Assembly (NCBI GenBank): GCA_020047775.1
Contig: JAIFNK010000140.1
Location: 1-5,975, forward strand
Direction of reading: 5' to 3'
DNA: 5,975 nucleotides
Origin: Akkermansia sp.
Lineage (GTDB): Bacteria; Verrucomicrobiota; Verrucomicrobiia; Verrucomicrobiales; Akkermansiaceae
Shown here: positions 1 through 5,229 of the stretch, one piece after another
Position numbering within the stretch: position 1 is the first letter of the stretch
Layout: the number at the start of each line of letters is the position of its first letter
Program-made: the position numbers and the translations under genes
Notes under the pieces: generated by a model
What the model was told of the DNA's origin: nothing
Database searches by the model: none
What the model saw: only the letters and a program-made list of their open reading frames with translations

Positions 1-794
1 ATCGAGACAAAGTTGTCCTCTCCAAATACTTCGTCCATCACTGCGCGAACGCGGTGGAGATTCTCATCCCCGATCTGCACAAAGATAGAGCCGGAATCGG
101 TGAGGAGATCGCGGGCGACGGTGAGCCGATCCCGCAGGTAGGTGAGGTAGCTGTGGATGCCATCGCGCCAGGTGTCGCGGAAAGCTTTGACCTGCTCGGG
201 CTCGCGGGTGATGTGATCGGCCTTGCCGTCCTTCACGTCGCGGCTGGTGGTGGACCACTGGAAGTTGCTGTTGAATTTGATGCCGTAGGGCGGATCGAAG
301 TAGATGCATTGGACTTTTCCGCGCAGTCCCTCGCGCTCGGCGAGGCTAGCCATGACCTGGAGGGAGTCGCCGAGAATCATGCGGTTGGACCAGTTCTGGT
401 CGTGGGAGTAAAAGTCGGTCTTGTCCGCGCCCTTGGGGATGCCGTTGAAGTCGGCGAAGAGATCGGGCGTGAGGTTGCCGTCGTCGTGCTCCTTTTCCTT
501 GGACTGGCGCAGCAGGTCGTCGATGAGCGCCTTGGGATGGACCTTCTCCTGGATGTAGAGCGGCGGGGCGTGGACGACGAGGTCGCTCCAATCCTGCTCA
601 TCCTTCCCGCGCCAGACGAGCTGGGGATCGAGGTCGGTATTGCGCGGGTAACGGATCTCCTTGGGCGTTTTCTGGTCCTGCTCCAGCACGGACTGGTGCT
701 CGGCGGTGGGGATGTTTTTCCGCTTGGCCTCGTCGTGATTGAGGGTCGCGACCTGCTTGGCCGTGGGATAGGTGGTGCGTTTCTTGGCGGGCAT
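1..794 (-). CDS. mod: Type III-like DNA adenine-N6 methyltransferase (Mod subunit), N-terminal part, cut by window edge
   Basis: This is the modification subunit of a type III-like restriction-modification system and should transfer a methyl group from S-adenosylmethionine to adenine N6 in its recognition site. The frame read from ATG at 794-792 stays open for 264 codons to position 3 and then leaves the window. The N terminus is polar and Lys-rich (MPAKKRTTYP). Residues 55-64 (LDPQLVWRGK) and 134-148 (NWSNRMILGDSLQVM) match segments I know from methyltransferases paired with BPTD_3080-type nucleases. Catalytic motif IV is DPPYGIKF at residues 167-174 (DPPY encoded at 296-285). The segment GSIFVQIGDEN (235-245) follows. 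The SAM-binding motif FxGxG is expected further downstream, outside the window, as in beta-class enzymes. The start is fixed because no other ATG, GTG or TTG lies in frame between it and the dinD stop. It is third in the leftward unit, 60 bp after dinD. The specificity and the C-terminal half cannot be judged here. Confidence 0.93.
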   Translation of the reverse strand, partial: MPAKKRTTYPTAKQVATLNHDEAKRKNIPTAEHQSVLEQDQKTPKEIRYPRNTDLDPQLVWRGKDEQDWSDLVVHAPPLYIQEKVHPKALIDDLLRQSKEKEHDDGNLTPDLFADFNGIPKGADKTDFYSHDQNWSNRMILGDSLQVMASLAEREGLRGKVQCIYFDPPYGIKFNSNFQWSTTSRDVKDGKADHITREPEQVKAFRDTWRDGIHSYLTYLRDRLTVARDLLTDSGSIFVQIGDENLHRVRAVMDEVFGEDNFVS

Positions 795-854
795 CAGGGA
801 AGAGATTGGAGATAGGAGATTGAGGATATCAGATGGAAGACGTGGAAGAAGAGG
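795..854 (-). other. Pyrimidine-rich leader between dinD and mod, no Shine-Dalgarno
   Basis: This 60-bp gap between the dinD stop and the mod start is 80 percent pyrimidine on the sense (minus) strand: I count 48 C or T of 60. It contains no purine-rich ribosome-binding sequence, no evident stem-loop and no obvious promoter. Mod is therefore probably translated from the same transcript as res and dinD, by a mechanism that does not need a Shine-Dalgarno pairing. A heptamer microrepeat lies within it. Confidence 0.6.
802..822. repeat. Heptamer tandem microrepeat, three copies of GAGATTG
   Basis: On the plus strand, GAGATTG (802-808), GAGATAG (809-815) and GAGATTG (816-822) follow each other without spacing. 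The middle copy differs at one base. The array ends 7 bp before the mod start codon. Short heptameric tandem repeats are known as intergenic elements in some bacteria, for example the STRR sequences of cyanobacteria; whether this belongs to such a family cannot be told from three copies. Confidence 0.6.
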
Positions 855-1697
855 TCAGGGATCCAGAGAGTCGGGTTTTTTGAGGGACTTCTTGTCTTCG
901 GAGGCGAGGCGGCGTTCGACTTTTTTCACGTCTTCCGCGGCAGGCAGTGACTCCGGGCGGATGCCGCGCTCAATGAGGGTCTTGCGGACGGCGTGATTGT
1001 TCGTGATGTGCTCGGTGGAGATTTCGGACCCGGAATGCATCCGGTGCTCGCGGGCATTGAAGATGGTGATCTCGGTGGCGAAGTCCTTGGCCTTGAGAAT
1101 GATGGTGGGTGCGAAGTCGGCGAGGGGCCGGTTGTCCGGCACTTTCCAGTGGGCTTTCATGGCCTGGGTGGTCTTGCCGAAAAGTGCCTGGTCGCCCTTG
1201 CTGCGAATCAAGGCGAAGTCTTCGTGACCGCCGGTCTGTTCGTAGATGACTTGGGAAAGATCCTTTTCCGTGGCACTGAGTTTGCGCCTCGCGGAAACCC
1301 GCTCCGCCTCCAGAAGCCGCTGCTCGATGAGTTCCGCCCGGCGCGTCTGGACGGCAAAGTAGGTCTGAGCGAAGGCGATTTCCTGCTTCTTCGGGTCGCC
1401 ATTCTGGGCGATGAGATAACAGGCGTAGCGGGTGAACATGATGTCATCGACCTCGCGTTGGCTGCCGGAGCCGAGGTCAACCATTTTCCCGACGTCGGCA
1501 AAATGGTCCGGAACCTGATGACCGGAGACTTCGCAGGCGGTCTTGGCCTTGGAAACGACGTTGAGGAAATTGTCCCATTTCGCGTAACCAAGCAGGTGCT
1601 GGATGTCGCGGGCGAGCCAGTATTCCGTGCCGCCGTCAGTCTGCTGGGCGTGTGCCTCGAAGGTGCTGGTGAGGGCCTGGATGGTTTCCGATTTCAT
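855..1697 (-). CDS. dinD: DinD-family DNA-damage-inducible protein with BRO-N-like domain
   Basis: The product has 280 residues, close to the roughly 274 of E. coli DinD. Matching blocks in order are YWLARDIQHLLGY (26-38), a BRO-N-type opening; AKTACEVSGHQVPDHF (51-66), close to the KEACENSGHTIDDHF block of E. coli DinD; TRYACYLIAQNGDP (89-102); and QTYFAVQTRRAEL (111-123). The C-terminal third (residues 226-260) contains the HAVRKTLIERG segment, like the RKVRQTIQELG part of DinD. I see no signal peptide or membrane segment. E. coli DinD is SOS-induced and inhibits post-synaptic RecA filaments; BRO-N domains elsewhere bind DNA. The ATG at 1697 overlaps the stop of the nuclease gene as ATGA, which fixes the start and implies translational coupling, although the same frame is open for 145 more codons upstream. 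Its position inside a restriction operon suggests a regulatory or damage-sensing role for restriction, which is inference. The family call is firm; the role is not. Confidence 0.88.
   Translation of the reverse strand: MKSETIQALTSTFEAHAQQTDGGTEYWLARDIQHLLGYAKWDNFLNVVSKAKTACEVSGHQVPDHFADVGKMVDLGSGSQREVDDIMFTRYACYLIAQNGDPKKQEIAFAQTYFAVQTRRAELIEQRLLEAERVSARRKLSATEKDLSQVIYEQTGGHEDFALIRSKGDQALFGKTTQAMKAHWKVPDNRPLADFAPTIILKAKDFATEITIFNAREHRMHSGSEISTEHITNNHAVRKTLIERGIRPESLPAAEDVKKVERRLASEDKKSLKKPDSLDP
1694..1697 (-). promoter_or_regulatory. ATGA stop-start overlap coupling res and dinD translation
   Basis: On the minus strand the nuclease stop TGA (1696-1694) shares two bases with the dinD start ATG (1697-1695). 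No Shine-Dalgarno sequence precedes this start (the bases just before it read GCTCGCCACCTT), so dinD translation probably depends on ribosomes that finish the nuclease frame. This argues that the two proteins are made together and in related amounts. Confidence 0.8.
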
Positions 1698-4600
1698 AAG
1701 GTGGCGAGCAGTGGTTCGGCGATTGCGGACTCGATCATCCGGCTGAACTGGCTTTCCACCTTGGCTGCGAAGTCGGATTCGATTTCGTAAATGTCGCAGA
1801 ACTCGGCGAAGGCCCAGCGGCCGTGGGTGCCGAGGTGGTTCACGCCGGGCACCCAATAGGTTTTCATGGTGGCGGCCTTTTCCTTCGCGTCCTCGCGGCG
1901 GTAGCCTTTGATTTCCACGATGAGGTGGAGCAGGTCGTCCGGGCCGTGGCCGTCGTCCACGAGGACGATGAAGTCCGGGAGGTAGCGGCGGGTTTCGGAG
2001 CCGTAGCGGTATGGGACTTCGAGGCCAAGGTTGTGATTCTTGACGTAGGCGCGGACCTGCGGGTGCGACTCCGCCACGCGGCAGAACTCGGCTTCCCAGT
2101 CGCTGTCGAGGATGACCCAGTTCAGATGGCACTTCGGCGGCGGGCCTTTGGTGTCCCAGCGGTCAGTCTTGGAGGTATTGAAGCGGACGTGGGTGGTGGA
2201 GCCGGTGGGGTTGTAGGGATCGAGCAGGGCCTTGATGGGGCGCTTGTCGGAAAAGGCGGCGGTGATGCCGGCGGTGATCTTGTTGCAGGCCATGTCCGCG
2301 AGTTGCTGATACATGAGCAGGCCGGGATAGGTGTTGCCCTTGCAGACGAGGCAGGTGTCCAGCCACTGCTTGGAAATCCGCTTGAGCTGCCCGAAGAGAT
2401 GCATCTTGGGTTCCTCGCCGGGGTCGCGCCATTTGGTCATGACCAGCCGCTTCGTAAGGTGGAAGAGCAGTGAGGACGGACGCAGGTCGCCAAGGTGCTC
2501 CAGCGTCATATCGACCGTTGCGCCGATGATGCCGGCGTTTTGATTAATGGAGGGGCCGACCAGTTCGGGGCTGAGTTCGAGGGTGGAATCTGCATCAAAC
2601 TTGGCTTCGAGCCGCTCCTCGGGCAATTCGACGCGGTAGCCTTCGACACGCGGGAAGCGGATTTCCAATGCGTCACGCTCGGGGCGGACTGCCTTCACCT
2701 GGATGGTTTCGCGCGGCGGTTGGGGCGGCGCGATGACCGGCTTGGCGGTGAAGTCGAAGGGAATGCCGAAAACGTCGGCGTATTCGACGTTGAACAGGCC
2801 TTCTTCGTTCAACTCGTAGGACTGGCGGCGCAGGGCGCGGCCGATGACCTGCTCGCACAGGAGCTGGGTGCCGAAGGCGCGGATGCCGAGTACGTGGGTG
2901 ACGTTGTTGGCATCCCATCCTTCCGTGAGCATGGAGACGGAAACGACGCAGCGGATGCCGGCACCGAGTTGGCCGGCCTTGCCGACGGTGTTCATGACCT
3001 CGCGGAGAAGTTCCTGGTCGGTGATGTCGTCTGCCGAGCGGACATTGCCGCTGCGCTCGTGCATTTCCCGGCGGAAGCGCTCGATTTCATCGGCGGCCAT
3101 GCCGCGGAAGTTGTCGTCCAGGGCTTCGCCGGATTCGAGCTGTTCGCTGTCGATCAGCAGGGTGTTCGGCCTGGGGAGCGGATTGCCGTGCTCGTCGAAA
3201 TTCCGGAAGAGTTCGTGGCGGCCACCGACCGGAGTCTCGCTGCCATCCGCGTTTTTCTGGATGAAGCCGGAGATGAAGTCATAGACCAGCTTGGAAATGG
3301 AGGTGTTCTGACAAACGATGATGAAGCACGGAGGGACGGAAATGCCGCTCTGCTGCCACAGCGCGAAGGTCTTGGCATAGTGGCCGTAGAGGGACTCGAT
3401 GGCGGTCTGAAGCAGGACGGGCAGCTTGAGGGGATCGAGGTCGCCGGCCTTGTTGCGTCCGGCTTTGGGCAGACTGACTTTCTGTTTTTTCAGGGCTTCC
3501 CACAGATTGCGGAACATGGGCATCTCATTGCCGGGGATGTTTTCCGCCACAGGAACGCGCGGCAGCTTGACGATGCCGCACTCGATGGCGTCCATCAGGG
3601 AGAAGTCGCTCATGGTCCATGGGAACAATGTTCCTTCCACATAGCCCGATCCGCTGAGGAAGAACGGAGTGGCTGACAGGTCCATCACGCGTGCGACGCC
3701 GATTTTGCGGTTCACCGCTTCCAGTCCTGTGATCCAGAGACGGGCGGCTTCCTTGTTTTTCTTGGCCTCCTGCTTTTCCTCACCCTTGAGATCCTCCTCG
3801 TCCTCCACGCTCTCGCCGGCTTTCTCGCGGTAGCAGTGGTGCGCCTCGTCATTGATCACGAGGATGTTTTTCATCCCCATCAGATCCGGCATGACTCGCT
3901 GGATCATCTGGCCCTCGGTCTCGGTAGTCAGGATGTCCTCGCCGGTGCGGCCTTTGAGGAGCTGGCGGCCGCCTTTGGAAATCTCGATGCGCTCGCGCAG
4001 TTTGAACGCGTGGTAGTTGGTGATGACGATCTTGGAGCGGTTCACCTCTTCGAGCATGTCGTTCGGCACCAGCTCGCGATCCTTGTAATAGCTGTTCGGG
4101 TCGTTCGGCTGGAGGACCTGGAGGCGATCCTTGATGGTGAGCCCTGGGGCGACGATGAGGAATCCGCGGGTGAAGGTCTTGCTGCCGGGACTGCGCACGG
4201 CGTTGATCGTCTGCCAAGCGATGAGCATGGCCATGACCGTCGTCTTGCCCGCGCCAGTGGCGAGCTTGAGCGCGAGGCGCATGAGATCGGGATTGGCCTC
4301 CTTGTTGACGCTGGCCAGCAGGGAGAGAATACGTTTCCCGGAGACGGACTTGGGAGCCACTTCGGTGAGCCAGATGGCGGTTTCCACGGCCTCCACCTGA
4401 CAGAAGAACGGGCGAGGGCCACTGAACTTGTGATGCCGCCAATGTTGGAGAAGCCGCTGGGTTTCCGGGGTCACCTGCCACAGGCCGGGGGCGAGATTGC
4501 GCCAGATGTCCACAAACCCGCGGACTTCGTTTATGATGGGATTCGGATCATACCGCTGCTCCTTGGTGGAGAGGCCTTTGCCCTCGTCGAAGAGCATTTC

Positions 4601-4780
4601 ATCCTGATTCTTGGAGCCCTTGCGCTTCTTGGGCTTCGGAATGGGAGTGATGAACTCGGCACTCCGGCGGGTTTCGATGATTTTTTGAGTCGGCTGTCCA
4701 TCAGGTGCGAGCTCCCAGTGCCGCGGCGGGCACTCGTAGGGGGTGTACAGGATGGGGTGATCGAAGAAGGGATTGGACAT
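1694..4780 (-). CDS. res: Type III-like restriction endonuclease (Res), SF2 helicase plus PD-(D/E)XK nuclease, BPTD_3080-like
   Basis: This protein of 1028 residues should hydrolyse ATP to move along DNA and cut unmodified DNA together with the methyltransferase encoded downstream. Counting from the chosen start, the superfamily 2 motifs are: QVEAVETAIWLTE (128-140); Walker A GAGKT (176-180); FLIVAPGLTIKDRL (207-220); DEAH box (311-314); SAT (369-371); motif V region MLTEGWDANNVTHV (617-630); and motif VI QVIGRALRR (644-652). A Lys/Glu-rich insertion (about 320-346) sits between DEAH and SAT. The C terminus carries a PD-(D/E)XK site: SDWEAEF (893-899), PD (935-936) and EIK (956-958). All catalytic residues appear intact. 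I chose ATG at 4780 because the protein then begins MSNPFFDHPILYTPYE, which resembles the start of BPTD_3080-family nucleases; an ATG at 4846 would add 22 unconserved-looking residues. It is the first gene of the leftward unit and overlaps dinD by 4 bp. The family is firm; exact type III behaviour is inferred. Confidence 0.95.
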   Translation of the reverse strand: MSNPFFDHPILYTPYECPPRHWELAPDGQPTQKIIETRRSAEFITPIPKPKKRKGSKNQDEMLFDEGKGLSTKEQRYDPNPIINEVRGFVDIWRNLAPGLWQVTPETQRLLQHWRHHKFSGPRPFFCQVEAVETAIWLTEVAPKSVSGKRILSLLASVNKEANPDLMRLALKLATGAGKTTVMAMLIAWQTINAVRSPGSKTFTRGFLIVAPGLTIKDRLQVLQPNDPNSYYKDRELVPNDMLEEVNRSKIVITNYHAFKLRERIEISKGGRQLLKGRTGEDILTTETEGQMIQRVMPDLMGMKNILVINDEAHHCYREKAGESVEDEEDLKGEEKQEAKKNKEAARLWITGLEAVNRKIGVARVMDLSATPFFLSGSGYVEGTLFPWTMSDFSLMDAIECGIVKLPRVPVAENIPGNEMPMFRNLWEALKKQKVSLPKAGRNKAGDLDPLKLPVLLQTAIESLYGHYAKTFALWQQSGISVPPCFIIVCQNTSISKLVYDFISGFIQKNADGSETPVGGRHELFRNFDEHGNPLPRPNTLLIDSEQLESGEALDDNFRGMAADEIERFRREMHERSGNVRSADDITDQELLREVMNTVGKAGQLGAGIRCVVSVSMLTEGWDANNVTHVLGIRAFGTQLLCEQVIGRALRRQSYELNEEGLFNVEYADVFGIPFDFTAKPVIAPPQPPRETIQVKAVRPERDALEIRFPRVEGYRVELPEERLEAKFDADSTLELSPELVGPSINQNAGIIGATVDMTLEHLGDLRPSSLLFHLTKRLVMTKWRDPGEEPKMHLFGQLKRISKQWLDTCLVCKGNTYPGLLMYQQLADMACNKITAGITAAFSDKRPIKALLDPYNPTGSTTHVRFNTSKTDRWDTKGPPPKCHLNWVILDSDWEAEFCRVAESHPQVRAYVKNHNLGLEVPYRYGSETRRYLPDFIVLVDDGHGPDDLLHLIVEIKGYRREDAKEKAATMKTYWVPGVNHLGTHGRWAFAEFCDIYEIESDFAAKVESQFSRMIESAIAEPLLATL

Positions 4781-4893
4781 CGGCAGGGAGGGCGACCTTG
4801 TGAAATGCTGAAGCCGCCATTGCGATTTCAAACATTCCTGCGACATGACGCCAAATCGCGGAACACAGCGGAAGCAAAATCGCTAGAAATCGG

Positions 4894-5070
4894 ATGGACT
4901 TGGAGGAGTCAGAGGCGCGTGGCTTGTCGCCATTCGCCATTCGCCGCGACGGCTTCGACGGCAGTAAGCCCGAGACGCCCGCAGTGATCGAGGAACTCCA
5001 AAGAGCGGGTCGCGCCATGGGCCGGGGTCGCTTCATTTCACCGCTCCGAAACCCGATCCATGTCGGCTGA
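4894..5070 (+). CDS. Possible small ORF of 58 codons, unknown, doubtful
   Basis: ATG at 4894 opens a frame that ends with TGA at 5068-5070. The product would begin MDLEESEARG and end in a basic, Arg-rich tail (GRAMGRGRFISPLRNP at residues 39-54). I do not recognise it. In favour: many third positions are G or C, as in the real genes here, and it lies in a region with no other gene. Against: no Shine-Dalgarno, a heptamer microrepeat inside it (codons 12-18), no recognisable domain, and frames of this length arise easily in GC-rich DNA. It could also be the 3' remnant of a larger lost gene, because the frame is open upstream to 4849. Confidence 0.15.
   Translation: MDLEESEARGLSPFAIRRDGFDGSKPETPAVIEELQRAGRAMGRGRFISPLRNPIHVG
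4928..4945. repeat. Heptamer tandem microrepeat CGCCATT, 2.6 copies
   Basis: CGCCATT occurs at 4928-4934 and 4935-4941, followed by CGCC at 4942-4945, all perfect on the plus strand. It has the same 7-bp period as the repeat before mod but a different unit. It lies about 150 bp upstream of the res start. Its function is not apparent. Confidence 0.6.
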
Positions 5071-5174
5071 CGCCATCGAGTTGCAACGATTTGGCCATCA
5101 GCATTTTAGGATCATCGTCACCCACCGAATTCAGCCAGCCGCGGGAGGATACCTACCTGAAATTTACCGACGGA

Positions 5175-5206
5175 AAACCCCGCGATTGCTTCCCGCGGAG
5201 GGGTTT
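5175..5206. repeat. GC-rich inverted repeat (hairpin) upstream of recN
   Basis: AAACCCC (5175-5181) pairs with GGGGTTT (5200-5206), and GCG (5182-5184) with CGC (5194-5196), leaving a 3-base bulge (5197-5199) and a 9-base loop. The plus-strand stem is not followed by a T run, so it is not a standard terminator for rightward transcription. Read leftward it ends in four T, but no leftward gene precedes it. It could be an attenuator, a regulator site or a worn terminator of a lost gene. Confidence 0.5.
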
Positions 5207-5217
5207 GCATACTCCGC
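5195..5217 (+). repeat. Second inverted repeat, mutually exclusive with the first, just before recN
   Basis: GCGGAG (5195-5200) pairs with CTCCGC (5212-5217) across an 11-base loop. The left arm reuses bases of the right arm of the hairpin at 5175-5206, so both cannot form together. The stem ends 12 bases before the recN ATG, where it could influence ribosome access if the transcript begins upstream of 5195. Six base pairs can arise by chance in this GC-rich DNA. Confidence 0.35.
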
Positions 5218-5229
5218 CCCAGATAACGC

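Larger units (their letters stand above)
4781..5229. other. 449-bp divergent intergenic region between res and recN
   Basis: This region must hold the promoters of the leftward restriction unit and of rightward recN. I find no convincing -35/-10 pair, no Shine-Dalgarno before either start, no tRNA and no clear LexA-type palindrome. It contains a heptamer microrepeat (4928-4945), a short open frame of doubtful reality (4894-5070), and overlapping inverted repeats (5175-5217) next to recN. The part near res (about 4781-4950) does not look like any gene I know and could be the decayed end of something inserted or a dispersed repeat. Confidence 0.6.

Noticed and set aside
54..815. Plus-strand open frame (253 codons) opposite the methyltransferase
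   Set aside because: Antisense to the DPPY methyltransferase, with a Val/Gly/Leu/Asp-rich composition and no motif.
993..1790. Plus-strand open frame (265 codons) opposite dinD
   Set aside because: Antisense to a recognised DinD-family protein; no domain and a low-complexity composition.
2495..3676. Long plus-strand open frame (393 codons) opposite the nuclease gene
   Set aside because: Antisense to conserved helicase motifs SAT, V and VI. Its Ala/Gly/Val/Asp-rich product is typical of antisense translation of GC-rich genes.
3836..4987. Long plus-strand open frame (383 codons) opposite the nuclease gene
   Set aside because: It lies antisense to the helicase core with all its conserved motifs, shows no recognisable domain, and is the expected by-product of GC-rich codon use on the other strand.
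4701..5036. Minus-strand open frame (111 codons) over the res start
   Set aside because: It overlaps the conserved N terminus of the nuclease in another frame, and its product switches to Arg/Pro/Ala-rich sequence there. Its upstream half may only reflect a dispersed repeat.
5186..5213. Possible recN promoter TTGCTT (5186-5191), 16-bp spacer, CATACT (5208-5213)
   Set aside because: Only three and four of six consensus matches, inside the hairpin arms, so chance is as likely as function.
4781..5229. LexA/SOS operator shared by recN and the res-dinD-mod unit
   Set aside because: I found no CTGT-N8-ACAG or GAAC-N4-GTTC palindrome by eye. The host's own motif is unknown, so a divergent operator cannot be excluded.
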